Notes: generated by a model not told the origin, from the letters alone. 64,000 nt of DNA from Tupaia tana (GCA_026018925.1 JAKSZU010000009.1:84518139-84582138); one strand, 5' to 3'; positions 31,790 through 43,175 are shown, counted from the first letter of the stretch. A program made the numbers and translations.

Positions 31790-34700
31790 AGATAACTAAG
31801 AATAAACCTAACTAAGGAAGTCAAAGACCTTTACAAAAAAAAAACTATGAATATCTTTAAAAAGACATTGATAAAGACATAAAAGAGTGGAAGGACATCC
31901 CATGTTCCTTGATTGGAAGAATTAATATAATCAAAATGGCAATTCTACTCCAATTAATCTACATATTTAATTCAATTCCAATCAAAATACCAGATATATT
32001 CTTCACAAATCTGGAAAAGACAATCATAGAACTTATCTGGAATCATAAAGGACCTCGTATTGGCAAAGCAATCCTGCACAAGAAGAGTGGAGTGGGAGGC
32101 ACATCACTCTCTGATCCTATGATATACTATAAAGCTGTGATTATCACAACAGCATGGTATTAGCACAAAAACAGACATGTGGACCCATAATGGAATAGAA
32201 TAGAGACCCCAGAAATAAACCCCAATGCTTTCAGCCAACTGATTTTGACAAGGGATACCGCTCAATGCATTCTGAAAAGGAAAATTTATTTTGCAAATCG
32301 TGCTGGAAAATCAGGGTATCCACCTGCAGAAAGATGAAATTGAACCCCCATCTTTCACCATTAACAAAAGTCAACTCAAAGCGGATCAAAGATCTGAACC
32401 TAAGACCTCAAAATATAAAACTGCTGGTGGAAAATATGGGGGAAATTCTGGGAAACATTGCAGTAGGCAAAGACTTCTTAAGTAAGACTCCCAAAGCACA
32501 GACAGTAGTCTCTAAAATAGATAAGTGGGATTATATCAGACTAAGAAGTTTCTGCACAGAAAAGGACACAATATCAAGTGCGAATTGAAAACCCTCAGAA
32601 TGGTAGAATATTTTCCTAAAACATCCCTTAGACAAGGTACCCAGAATACACAGGGAACTCAAGCACCTTATGTGAAGAAAAAAAAAAAAAAAACACAGAT
32701 TAGCCCAATTAAAAGATGGGAAAATGAACTGAACAAAAATCTCTCTAAGGAAGACATATGGACAGCCAAAAAGCATATGAGGAAATTCTCAACATCCCTC
32801 AACAATCCCTCATCATAAGGGAGATGCAGGTTAAAACCACAATGACCTAAAATCACAACCATCTACCCCTGTCAGAATGGCAAAGATTAAATATGTAAAA
32901 AGTGATAAGTGTTGGCAGGTATGTGGTGAAAAGGGAACTCTTACACTGTTGGTGGGAATGTAAACCGGTTCAGCCACTGTGGAGAATATAGAGGTCCTGT
33001 AAAGATCTACAAGTAGAACTACTATTTTATCCAGCAATTGTACTTCTATGTATCTACCCAAAGGACAGGAGAGTGCTCAGTCAGAAAAGCTCTTGCACAT
33101 CAATGATTACTGCAGCACTATTCATGATTGCTAAGACATGGAACCAACCCAAATGCCCACAAACTGATGAACGTGTTGAAAAAGTGTGGGACATATACTC
33201 TATGGAATACTAGTCAGCCGTTAAAAACAAAAAGATCCTGACATTTGATAGAAAGTGGTCGAATATGGAGAATCTGTTGCTGGTAAAGCAAGCCAGGATA
33301 TTAAAGAAAGATATTGTATGTATCCACTTAATATATACTGACTATCTGCACTTTATGAGACAGATAGAAATATTGGAGGATATAAAAGCAGTGAAAATAA
33401 TAAGTGATGATGAAGCCAGTGTGGAATGGGGTGGGAGAAGAGAAGAGTATGGAGAGAGATAGAAGAGAACAAATAGAGAGGCAAGACATTAGTGGGACAC
33501 AGAAATGGTTTATTACCTGTTGATGATGTGTATAGTATTCTCAACTTGACTGGTCTGAAAAGAATTTCATGTTGGGTAAATTATTTTTACAAGCAAAATA
33601 ATAAATGGAGATTGAATGTTTAAAAAAATTGGAATAATAATAATCATCATCTGGAAAAGAAAAAATGAAAAGCTATTGATGATGATGATGGGGATTTTAA
33701 TGTCTTTATATTGACTGATATGCATGGTATCCCTTCTGTAAAAAGAAATGTAATACACTGTAAAGTTATATGTGATTCAATGTAATATAAACAAGATTAT
33801 GATAATAACAAATAAAACAAAAATTAAAAATATTTATTTTGGGGCTTTCTGTTTTATTCTATTAATCTGTTTGATTATTTATTTATTTATATTACTAATA
33901 CCACACCATCTAAAATATTGTATCCTTACACTAAATCTTAAGGTTGGGTAATGTCAGTCCTACCCGTCTACATTGTTATTTTCTCTGAATATTTTCCTTT
34001 TACCTTATTAGGATTTTGTTTGGAATTGCATCAGACCTATAAATAAACGGGAACTACTGACATTTTGACATTATTTAGTCCTTCTATCCAATAATATGAA
34101 GTATTTTTCCATTTATTTAAATCATTTTTGCTTTCATTCAGTAGTTTTGTAATTTTCCTCATATAGTTCTTGTATGTATTTTGTTAGGTTTATGCCTAAG
34201 TATTTGATTTTTTATATTTGCTAAATAGTGTTCTGTTTCTAACTTTAAATTCTAATTGTTTATTGTTGATACTTAAAAATGAAATTGATAATTGTATATT
34301 AATGCTGACACCTGCAAGCTACTATACTTGCATAATAATGCTAAAATGGGTCTTGGGCTTTTCTACATGAATAATTACATCATCTGTGAACAAAATTACT
34401 TTTATTTATTTTATTTCTTCTCAGTGTGAATAACTTTTTTATTCCTTTTCTTCTTATATTATCTAGAATTTCCTGTACAATGTTAAGTGGTCATATGGAG
34501 ACATTTTTTTTCCTTATTCCACAAACACAAATAATGCTGGTTTTTCAAATTAAATATGATGCAAACTATATAATTTTTGTAGATATTTCTTATTAAGTTC
34601 AGATATTTCTTCTTTATTCCTAGTTTGGTGAGAGTTTATTTTACCACGAAATTATGTCATATTTTGTTAAATGTTTTTAATCACATATTTTTTCTTATTT

Positions 34701-35917
34701 AGCGTGTTGATGTGATGTATAACATTAAAACACACATAGAAAATTTACTGAGACCACGTTATGAGCCATAAAACATACCGTAACAAATGTAAAAGAATAG
34801 AGATGAATTGATTTTCTTTTTTATTAATTAATTTATTCATTTTTACATTTTTCCACATTTACTTTACAGATCAAAAAAAATTCTTGCTCATACTCCATAG
34901 TTCTTGACAGTTAATAAACAACTTTCAAAATTTCAAAATACTGAATTTTAAAGATACTGTTCAAAATATTTCTTATAATTTTGTATAATTTTGCTTGTGA
35001 TTCTATAACAGCAGAAATGGTATGGTTTCAAATAGTTTTGAGAAAATATTTGCATGTCAACTACTCAAATTGTTGAAAAGCAAATGCCCAGCACACTAGT
35101 CACACATAAACCTTCTCAATTCAGCCCTGCCTACCAAGTATTCTGTGATATAACATCTGTTAACAAAGATCAGTTTCTTTTTCTTCCTTCAAAGACTTCC
35201 TCAAGATACTCCTCTAGTGTGATTGCTTTTTTGCAATCTCTACTGATTATAATGCTGGGTTGGAAAAGTCCAGGTTATGTTACGTTATAAATAATTTCAT
35301 ATAGCTTCTCTAGTCCTCTCTGCCAGGCAGAACTATTTATGATGCCAGACCATCTTTCTATGAGCTTCTGTTGCTTACTTGAGATCCACCTTAGTTCCAT
35401 AGTTTTATGATTGATCTTCAGATATGAAATTCCAGTCAAACCCCTGTCCAATAACAAGTATTTCCAATTTCTGATTTGATGCAACAGGCATTATTGATCT
35501 TATGCAAATAATACTTCTGTGACAAAATAAGAATACTCCCAAATATTTCCAATTCAAGAAGGGTCAGGAAGGAAGAAAAGTTTATGTTTCCATTTAAAGA
35601 AACAGACGAGAAAATTATTTTAACAACTTGCTGAACCTATCAACAACTCAAAAGAAAGTAAAATGTTTAAATTGGGAAAACAAAGCAAAAAAAAAAAAAC
35701 AGTAATGTTATACTCAAAAGTCATAAAATTCTATTTTTTCTAGTTCAGTCTTATATTCAAACTCTCTTCTGTTGAATATGCAGTGTTGTTTTGGTCCAAT
35801 CTTTCCGTTTAAATCCTGTAAGTTAGCATTCAATGTTGTTATTGATATTTCTTGTCCCTAGCATTATATTGGTTGTTTTCTTGGTTGCCTTTTGTTTTCT
35901 TATTTCTGTATGCATCT

Positions 35918-36918
35918 TTAGTTTTCCTGGTGGAGCACTCCTTTCAGAACTTCTTGAAGAGTGGATCTGCTACTGGCAAATTCTTTCAGGTCTTGTTTAT
36001 TTGAGAATGTTTTTATTCTTTCTTTCCATATGAAAGATAATCTTGCCAGGTATAGTAATCTTGGTTGGAACTGTTTTTCACTTAAAACTTTGAATATTTG
36101 TTCCCATTCTTTCTTGGCTTACATTGTTTCTGATGAGAGATCTAAGGTTAGCTTGATGGGATAAGCTTTATAAATAACCTGGTGTTTCTCTCTTGCCAAT
36201 TTTAGTATCTTTTCTTTCTCTGTAGATTTGACCAGTCTGGCTATGATGTTCCTCGGAGAAGATCTTCTTGGGCTGATTCTATTAGGGGTCCTTTGTATTT
36301 CTTGGGTCTGGATATTTGAATGCCTGTCTAGATTTGGAAAGTTTTCTTCCAAGATTTCATGGAATAGATTTTCAATGCCCTTATTAGTTTCTGCACCTTC
36401 TGGGATACAAATTATCTGGATGTTTGGGTGCTTAATGCTGTCTAGTATTTCTCGTATAGTATTCTCATTTTTTTGGATTATTTTCTCAGGTTTTTTTGGT
36501 CGTTTTTTCTAGATCAGAAGTTTTGCCTTCAACATCTGAGATTCAGTTTTCTGCATGGACTAAACTGCTTTTAATACTTTTGAGGGAAATTTTGATTTCC
36601 TGAAGGGCAGCATTTATCTCTAAAAGCTCCATTTGATTCTTTTTTATTTTGCATATTGTCTCTTTCAAGTCATGAAAGAACTTTGACACCTCCTGGAACT
36701 GGTTGTCTCTTCTCCTACATCTTCTGAAGTTCATTATCTCTCAGCTCTTCCATCTCATTTAGTTTTGTCACTATGAATATTCTGAAGTCTCTGTCAGACA
36801 TTTCCATGAATTCTACTGTGATATCTGTGGATGATAAAGTATTGTTCTTTTCCTTCAGGGAAGAGCTATTTTCTTGGTTTCTCATGTTTCTTATGCCTCT
36901 GTGGTTGTTTCTCGTCAT
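35918..36918 (-). pseudogene. L1 ORF1 of half-L1 B2, frameshifted
   Basis: ATG 36918 opens MTRNNHRGIRNMRNQENSSS; the frame runs to about 36715, shifts into 36543-36734 (coiled-coil part) and later into 36119-36352 (NRISPRRSSPRNIIARLVK). A TAA at 35918-35920 follows the usual terminal QEN. Total length 1001 nt, close to the 1002 nt of A2. RNA-binding L1 protein when intact. Confidence 0.85.
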
Positions 36919-37233
36919 CTTGTGACAAAATCTCACCTCCACAATGCTTGTCTGAATATTTTGGGATTCTTTTTTTTTTTTTTTTGGAGAGGTTTTTGCT
37001 ATAGGGCGCGTGCACTCGCCAGACAGACAGAGAGCAGAGAGAGACAGAAAGCAAGAAATCACCCCCCAGGGGTCATGGCCATGCCACAATCCCTTCTCCT
37101 CCATTCTCCTCTCGGCATCTTGAGCACACATGCACATGTGCCCAGCGTGAGTTTTAAGCCACCGGGTCTGGGATGCAATCCGTGGTCGACTACATGGGAG
37201 TCCAGCGACATAGCCATTATGCTAACTGCTGGT

Positions 37234-37603
37234 TGTCCCGACCCGGGGGACAGTCGAACAGTTTCCCTGGGCGAGGGAGTGAGAGATGGGACAAACACAC
37301 ACACACACAATACGAGGTGCTGATCAAGTCTTCTTCTTCTTCCATTTATTGAGGAAAAATGGTAAGTTATATACATCTGGTGGGCACCAATTGGTTGCCC
37401 AAAATCCAAATGAGATAGAACAGCATGAACCAACCATTGGTGTGGGTGGATCTCTCCCGTTGCCTAGAAACCCAATCGCTTCTGGGGAGAACAGTTGGTC
37501 ACATGATTTCTGAGAAACGGTTTGCTCAGTGAGGAAGTGAAGCCTAATTGTTTCCAAGATGGTGGATAGCTCAAGATAGCTTCCATATGCAGTGCCCGCC
37601 ACA
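37234..37603 (-). repeat. 3' LTR of the provirus (370 bp)
   Basis: Same ends as the 5' LTR; TATA-like site at 37367-37373 and AATAAA at 37345-37350 (complement). Has a (CA)n stretch near 37293-37309. One copy only of the 17-bp unit. Confidence 0.93.
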
Positions 37604-37617
37604 TGTCCCCCTTTTTT
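37604..37617 (-). promoter_or_regulatory. Polypurine tract of the provirus
   Basis: The complement reads AAAAAAGGGGGACA directly before the 3' LTR. Confidence 0.9.
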
Positions 37618-37831
37618 ATTTGTTTCAAAGAGAGGAGAAAAACCTGGGGGAATCGTGCCTGTCTTAGGTTGGAGTCGTTTTTAGAACCACATGTCCATCC
37701 TTACCCGTCATTGGAGAATCCCATTGCGATGATGGGTTTCCTGTCTTAGGTGGGAAGACTACAGCTTTGAGGCTCAGACTCTCTTACCCGTCTTTGGCTA
37801 ACCGATTCAGTGCCTCAGGCAGGAGCAATGT
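37618..37831. other. Proviral 3' untranslated stretch
   Basis: Between env stop and polypurine tract. Direct repeats of CTGTCTTAGGT(T/G)GG and TTACCCGTC occur here (about 37659, 37742, 37703, 37785); no frame seen. Confidence 0.6.
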
Positions 37832-38252
37832 CTAGGCTCCGTGATACTCCATCTCCAGGTTGTGGTAATGGACTTGGATAGGCTGCATTTTTAAGGAGTC
37901 ATCAATTTGGTGTTTAAGGAAAGCCATGAGCTTATTAAAGAGAACAGGCCCCAAAGAGCAAACAATCAGTAAACCCAGAATTGGACCAAGTATGGGGAGG
38001 AAAAAGGGGAGGAGTCCATTCCATGCAGACCATAAGGAACTGTCATGAACGATGCCGGACTTGTTGGCGTAAAAGCAGCAGCGTTCCTGTAAAGCAAGAC
38101 AGAAACCCCCCTGTTTTGCCAGGAGGAGCGGCGCCAGGATCAAAACCAGCAGCTGTAGTGTCTAAGAAGCAAAACAGGATCAGGTATTTAAGAAGGATCT
38201 TCATTTTGTTGATCTGTGGAAGGAGAAAGAGATATCTCAGGGCTTTCATCAT
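37832..38252 (-). pseudogene. env remnant: signal peptide fused to transmembrane subunit
   Basis: A signal-peptide-like start (about 38210, overlapping the end of pol) is joined near 38130 directly to the transmembrane subunit, so the surface subunit is lost. The TM part has the C-x6-C-C motif that marks gamma-type Env, a hydrophobic membrane anchor (LLPFFLPILGPILGLLIV) and a cytoplasmic tail to the stop at 37832. A frame change lies at the junction. Confidence 0.85.
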
Positions 38253-38990
38253 CCCTCAATGGCTTGTTAGAATCAATCTCTTTGATTAATCTTTCTGGTA
38301 GCCAACGAGCAGCATCCATTTTTTGAGAATAGATGCAGACAGACTCTCTGCCCCAAATGAGGACAGGGTCCGGACCATTCCGTGTATTGTCCAGAGGATC
38401 TTTCCACAAAACTGGCAAATTTTGTTTTGGTAGTTGAATGCCAGAAGCGCTCAGCAGCTGAGTCTCCATCTTTATCAAGAAATAGGAGATTTAGGACAAA
38501 AAAAGCATGTGCCAGAATATTTTTTGACGAGCCCTTAGTCTGTAAAAGCTCTCCCTTTTTTAGCTTTTGGAGAATATTTTTCAAGGAAAGATGAGCACGT
38601 TCAATAACGCCTTGTCCCTGGGGATTGTATGGAATCCCCGTAACATGTTTAATGTGAAGTTGTTTACAAAAAGAGGCAAAATTGTTTCCTGTGTAACCTG
38701 GGCCATTATCTGTCTTAATTTGTTGAGGTTTACCCATAACAGAGAGTGTGACAAGTACATGGGAAATAACATGTTTGCCAGCCTCTCCAGTTTGTGCCAT
38801 GGCAAAAATGAAACCGCTAAAGGTATCAACAGAAACATGAACATAAAACAAAATCATGGGTAGACAAAAAATATAAAAATTTATCTGGAGGAAAATGGTT
38901 ATCAATAGTTTTAGCAAAGGAAGCACATGCAATAGGCCAGAAATCCGTTTGTTGGAATAGCCAATTAACTTGGTCTTTAGTATATGGCTG
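38188..38990 (-). pseudogene. pol remnant: integrase only
   Basis: The catalytic core shows all three acidic residues: Asp in VSVDTFSGF, Asp in KTDNGPGY and Glu in [10 protein letters not shown]. The C-terminal domain ([15 protein letters not shown]) ends at 38188. At least two frame changes separate N-terminal, core and C-terminal parts. The core text is of the betaretrovirus/HERV-K kind. The integrase joins viral DNA to the host chromosome; this copy is dead. Confidence 0.85.
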
Positions 38991-39503
38991 GATAATTGTA
39001 TCAGGATCTTTGCCATATGTCCAGGCCGACCACAATTGAAGCAATTGTCTCCATTATTACGGTTAAGGAATTGGCGAACAGTATATCCTTTAAGAGCAGC
39101 AGCCAGAGCCAATCTTTGTTGGTATGCCGACCTAATATCAGAACATAGGCCAATATATCCTGATAAATCTGTCTTTTTTCTATATGGCCTGGTTGCTGCT
39201 TGACAAGCAGCATTAGCATTTTCATAGGATCAATAACATGCATTGCCAAAGATGGCAGTCGTTTTTTGAAAGGAGGCCATTTTGAATTATTGTATTTAAC
39301 TGCCTTTGTTTCTAATGTTTTTTCTTCAGACGGCTATTTTGGGTTACTGCATGTGGCAGTCTTTCTTTCTAAAGTTTCTTTTTTAGGTGACCATTTTGGA
39401 TTATTGTATTTGTCAGCGTCGGCCTCTAGGATTTCCTCCTCTGAACTAGTTGATGACTCATTTTTCTTTGACTCTTGTAGAGCCTTAAGGTTGTTTTTCT
39501 TTT
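38990..39503 (-). pseudogene. gag remainder with truncated nucleocapsid
   Basis: Acidic repeated text (KYNN-P/SKW type, about 39270-39420) is followed by the capsid C-terminal region ([13 protein letters not shown] near 39110) and one zinc knuckle start C-x2-C-x4-H (about 39010-39040). The knuckle loses its last Cys because the sequence jumps there into integrase text, a deletion that removes protease, reverse transcriptase and RNase H. Confidence 0.75.
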
Positions 39504-39752
39504 TTAGTTTTTAGATTTTTTGGGTTTTGTCTCGCTTTCAGGGCTTTTAACTTCTTCCTCACTATCTAGGGAAATAAGATCCTCTCCCTGTTCTTTTTCA
39601 ATTTTAGAATCCTTGGTTAGATCTGAGGTGGCTATAGCCTCCTCCTGGGGTTGATCATTTTGCATGATCTGCTCTCCCTTAGCGACCATAACAGCAAGGG
39701 CTTCTATTAAGCTCTGAATGGATATTTTATGTTGACTAAACTTTTGTCCCAT
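39504..39752 (-). pseudogene. gag 5' part (matrix-like)
   Basis: An 82-codon frame starts with a Gly-2 suited to myristoylation and ends in an acidic then Lys-rich tail. Beta-type Gag start is likely. The stop at 39504-39506 breaks the polyprotein; Gag text continues in another frame (39200-39500, acidic short repeats). Confidence 0.75.
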
Positions 39753-39785
39753 TATTACCCGTACTTAAAATAAAACATAAGTAAA

Positions 39786-39797
39786 TACTTACCAGGA
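39786..39797 (-). promoter_or_regulatory. Probable major splice donor in the proviral leader
   Basis: The complement reads CCTGGTAAGTAT; the GT is at 39791-39792, about 40 nt before the gag start. A near-consensus donor is expected here for env mRNA. The leader upstream (39835-39955) repeats a GGGGAC-GCAGAGA-TCG unit about three times. Confidence 0.7.
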
Positions 39798-40017
39798 CGT
39801 CTTCTCTTCGTCCTTATATGTTTTTCCCCAGCCTTTCTTGGGACGAGTCTCTACTGTCCCCTTCTGGGCGAGTCTCTGCAGTCCCCTTCTGTTTTCTGCT
39901 GTGGCCTTTCTCGGGGCGAATCTCTGCCGTCCCCTTCTGTTTTCTGCCGGCTTTTCTTGGTTGCTCTGCACTGGGAAGCTCTCCTCGGGAGCTCTTCACT
40001 GGATCCCTCATACCCAG

Positions 40018-40035
40018 GTCCGTGTTCGGGTGCCA
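40018..40035 (-). promoter_or_regulatory. Primer-binding site, tRNA-Lys3 type
   Basis: The complement reads TGGCACCCGAACACGGAC, two differences from the canonical Lys3 site, 2 bp downstream of the 5' LTR end. Confidence 0.85.
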
Positions 40036-40037
40036 CG

Positions 40038-40424
40038 TGTCCCAACCCAGGGGACAGTCAAACAGTTTCCCTGGGGGAGAGAGTGAGAGATGGGACAAAT
40101 ACATGCACACACAATATGAGGTGCTGATCAAGTCTTCTTCTTCTTCCATTTATTGAGGAAAAATGGCAAGTTATATACAGCTGGTGGGCACCAATTGGTT
40201 GCCCAAAATCCAAATGAGATAGAACAGCATGAACCAATCATTGGTGTGGGTGGATCTCTCCCGTTGCCTAGAAACCCAACTGCTTCTGGGGAGAACAGTT
40301 GGTCACATGATTTCTGAGAAACGGTTTGCTCAGTGAGGAAGTGAAGCCTAATTGTTTCCAAGATGGTGGATAGCTCAAGATGGTGGATAGCTCAAGGTGG
40401 CTTACATATGCAGTGCCTGCCACA
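40038..40424 (-). repeat. 5' LTR of the provirus (387 bp)
   Basis: Boundaries TG...CA. TATA-like TATATAA (complement of 40171-40177) and AATAAA (complement of 40149-40154) lie about 20 bp apart. It contains a 17-bp tandem duplication GATGGTGGATAGCTCAA (40362-40378, 40379-40395) that the other LTR lacks. By eye it differs from the 3' LTR at roughly 15-20 positions. Confidence 0.93.
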
Positions 40425-40506
40425 GCTGGTCCCTGAATATTTTGGGATTCTAAGAGATGGGTTTAAAGCATGGCTTCCCTGAATACACCAAGACACACTT
40501 CAGCTT

Positions 40507-40775
40507 TTTTTTTTTTTTTTTTTTTGAGAGGTTTTTCGCTATAGGGCACATGCACTTGCCAGACAGACAGAGACATAGAGACAGAAAGCGAGAAATCACC
40601 CCCCAGTGGGGATGGTCACACCACAATCCCTTCTCCTCCATTTTCCTTTCAGGATCTTGGGCATGCACCCACACGTACCCGGCATGAGTTTTAAGCCACC
40701 GGGTCCAGGATGCGAACCGCGGTCGACTAAGTGGGAATCCAGCGACATAGCCATTACGCTAACTGCTGGTTCCCC
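40507..40775 (-). mobile_element. CYN-like SINE, long type
   Basis: Poly-T, GGTTTTTCGCTATAGGGC to GCTAACTGCTGG; TSD CACTTCAGCTTT / CACCTCAGCTTT. Inserted in the monomer part of B2. Confidence 0.92.
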
Positions 40776-41280
40776 ACCTCAGCTTTAAAATGACTTCTTG
40801 TCTGAATATTTAGGGAGTCTAGTGATACTAATTGATTTTCAAATTGTGAATCAGCTTTGCATAGCAGATATAAATTCCATTTAGTTTTGGTGTATAATTA
40901 TTTTAGCTTATTTTTGATTGACCATTAATAATTTTATATATGTGTGGGTAAAATTATTTTTATATGTGGTTGAATTTGATTTGGTAGCATTTTCTTGGGG
41001 AATTTTGCATTTCTGTTCACGAGAATTGTTAGTCTGTTTTAAATTTTTGTTTCTTGCAGTGTCTTTGTCAAGTTAAATTTAAGTCATTGTTGGCCTCATA
41101 GAATAAATTGAGAAGTGTCCCACACTCTTTTAATTTTAGGAGTAGAGAATTTGTATCATTTTTTTCTGTACACATTTGGTAGAATTCTCTAATGAAGCCA
41201 CAAGAATATGGTACCTGCTGTATTGAGAAGTTATTGAATAATTTTTTAATACATAAAGGACTGTTCAGATTATCTATTTT

Positions 41281-41511
41281 ATTTACCATAAGGAGCATGA
41301 GCTCACCAGAGAGAGGGAGAGGGAGAGAAAGGAAAAGTGATAAGGTAACCCTAAAGGGAATATTAACTTCCATTTTTCCCTCCTTTAGGGATTTTGGACA
41401 CATGCACACATGCACTCAGCATACTTCTCAAGTCACCAGCTCCAGGACTTGATCCATGCAATGGGCCTTGTTGGATCCATCCACCTGAACTACCACACTA
41501 CTGGTTGGCAC
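41281..41511 (-). mobile_element. Old CYN-like SINE
   Basis: Decayed antisense body; TSD CAGATTATCTATTTT / CAGATTATCTAATTTT in the old L1. Confidence 0.78.
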
Positions 41512-42059
41512 CAGATTATCTAATTTTCCCATTGATTTTTGTTGTTGGTATTTTTCAAATAATTGGTTGATTTCATCTATATTATCAAATTACTGAGCAT
41601 AGAGCTATCCATAGTCTTCCTTTATCATCATTTTAATGTCCATAGGATCAGTAATAATGATTTTTTTTCACTTTTAATATGAGAAATTGGTGTCTTCTTC
41701 TTTTTCCCTCAGCCTATCCAGAAGGTTTACCAATTTAATTGATCTTTTCAAAGATTCAGATTTTGTTTTTATTAATTTTGGCTATAAATTTCCTGTCTTA
41801 AATTTCACTGACTTGGGTTATAATTTTTATTTTTATTTTGCTTATTTAGATTTATTTTATTCTTCTTTTTCTAGTTTTCTAACACAAATAAATTATTAAT
41901 TTTAGATATTTTTATTTTTTAATGTATGCATTCAATGTTAAAATTTTCTATTGACCAGTATGTCTAATATGTTTGCTGCATCTTACAAGTTTTAATAAGT
42001 TTTATTTTCTTTTCCATTATGGCATATTATTTCCTTTAAGTTTCTGAGCATTTTTTAAA

Positions 42060-42107
42060 ATTTATTTATTTAATTTTGTTTATTCATTCATTTTTTTTTT
42101 AATTTGA

Positions 42108-42138
<31 letters not shown>

Positions 42139-42232
42139 GAGAGAAAGGAAGCCACCAGGTCCAGGACTCAAACTGTGGTCCGCCATATGGGGGTGTCCAG
42201 CACCTTAACCACCATGCCACCTGCTGGTCCCC
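42060..42232 (-). mobile_element. CYN-like SINE, short type
   Basis: (GA)n, AAGCCACCAGGTCCAGGACTC, CACCTGCTGGTCCCC. Confidence 0.82.
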
Positions 42233-42511
42233 AAAGTCACATTATTTTTTAAAAAATGTATCTAGAGACTTCTACTTTGACCTATGGGTTATTTAAAAGT
42301 ATGTTTAAATACTTTAACACTAATAATTCTTAATTATTTTCATATTTTACAAGTACCTTTTTGTTATTGATATCTACTTTATTTTCATTGTAGTATAGAG
42401 TACACCTTGTATGACCTGTATTCTTTTACATTTGTTAAGGTATGTATTATAGCTCATAATGTAGTCTTGTTGAATCTTCTATGTGAGCTTGTGAAGAATG
42501 TGTACTGTGCT

Positions 42512-42790
42512 GGGACCAGCAGTTGGCATAATGGCTATGTCGCTGGACTCCCACGTAGTCAACCACGGTTCGTGTCCCGGACCCGGTGGCTTAAAACTCA
42601 CGCCGGGCACGTGTGCGTGCATGCCCAAGATCCCGAGAGGAGAATGGGGGAGAAGGGATTGTGGTGTGACCATCCCCCCTGGGGGGTGATTTCTCGCTTT
42701 CTGTCTCTATGTCTCTTTCTGTCTCTCTGGCAAGCGCACGCACCCTATAGCACTATAGCTTAAAAAAAAAAAAAACCTCTAAAAAAAAAA
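42512..42790 (+). mobile_element. CYN-like SINE, long type
   Basis: GGGACCAGCAGTTGGCATAATGG to CCTATAGC..., with the poly(A) interrupted by CCTCT; TSD around TGTACTGTGCT on both sides. Confidence 0.93.
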
Positions 42791-43175
42791 TGGTGTACTG
42801 TGCTTGGAGTGTTCCATAAATGTTAATTTGGTATAGCTGATTGATGCTGCTGTTCAATTAAAGTATTTCTTACATATTTTCAGCCTGCTGGTCCGTCAAT
42901 TACTCATAGAGGGTGGCTCATGAAGACTGCTGAAGTCATTCATTTTAATAGATGATTCATCTATTTCTTCATCCTGACCATCCAGTATTGCCTCACATAT
43001 TTTAATATTGTTGCATATATGAGGGATCTTCAGTTTATTTTTTATAAAATACATGCTATAAAAGAACTGTGCATGAATTTTGATTTTTTGCACCAAAATA
43101 AACTTGTACTTTAATCCTAGTTTTCCACAAACTTTTTGACATCTCCTTGTATATATTAAAGATTGTTATGTTTTA

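Larger units (their letters stand above)
28963..33470 (+). pseudogene. L1 ORF2 of L1-2 (endonuclease and reverse transcriptase), broken
   Basis: The endonuclease is readable at 28963-29331 (ISIITLNVNRLNSPIKRHRL; CLQETHL with the catalytic Glu) and 29482-29691 (FSDHDGFKL). The RT region is readable at 30800-31270 ([33 protein letters not shown]) with the catalytic motif LFTDDMMAYLED near 31308. The C-terminal part follows at 31909-32588 and up to about 33470. Two SINEs, many stops and frameshifts inactivate it. When intact, ORF2p nicks target DNA and primes reverse transcription there; it would also serve ORF1-only elements. Confidence 0.88.
27540..33828 (+). mobile_element. L1-2: full-length L1, degraded, with two SINEs
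   Basis: Length about 6.3 kb including two SINEs. 5' UTR 27540-27951 (non-monomeric: GGAGATCAGCTCAAGCC..., AACAAGATGGCAGACC), ORF1 27952-28905, ORF2 28963-33470, 3' UTR and A-rich tail to 33828. The imperfect TSD ATTTATTTCTGGGG / ATTTATTTTGGGG places it inside the old L1, whose text continues on both sides. Confidence 0.85.
37234..40424 (-). mobile_element. Endogenous retrovirus, beta-like with gamma-type Env, internally deleted
   Basis: A 3.2-kb provirus on the minus strand: 5' LTR (40038-40424), primer site, leader with splice donor, gag, a pol reduced to integrase, env remnant, polypurine tract, 3' LTR (37234-37603). The 6-bp TSD GCTGGT at 37228-37233 and 40425-40430 suits a betaretrovirus. 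Protease, reverse transcriptase and RNase H and most of Env are missing by clean deletions, so it cannot replicate on its own. The pairing of beta-like integrase with gamma-type transmembrane subunit is the arrangement known for type D viruses such as Mason-Pfizer monkey virus. Confidence 0.9.
36971..40433 (-). mobile_element. CYN-like SINE containing the provirus
   Basis: Poly-T and GGTTTTTGCTATAGGGCGCG (36971) to GCTAACTGCTGGT (37233), then the provirus, then GCTGGTCCC (40425-40433). The SINE's own TSD TGAATATTTTGGGATTCT is perfect at 36953-36970 and 40434-40451. Confidence 0.93.
34817..40829 (-). mobile_element. Half-L1 B2: apparently a copy of a spliced transcript
   Basis: TSD AATTGATTTTC at 34806-34816 and 40830-40840. 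Minus-strand order: 90-bp monomers (40452-40829 plus 36947-36970), ORF1 (35918-36918), family B tail (34817-35917). The leader between the last monomer and ORF1 is only about 28 bp; the monomer donor site CAGACAAG joins CATTGTGGAGG at 36946/36947, omitting the 472-484 nt present in B1 and B3. A SINE (36971-40433) containing a provirus and a second SINE (40507-40775) interrupt the monomer part. Confidence 0.82.

Noticed and set aside
37234..40424. Endogenous lentivirus (a lentivirus is known in colugos and also uses a Lys3-type primer)
   Set aside because: The 6-bp TSD, beta-type integrase text, gamma-type CX6CC transmembrane part and short LTRs do not fit a lentivirus.
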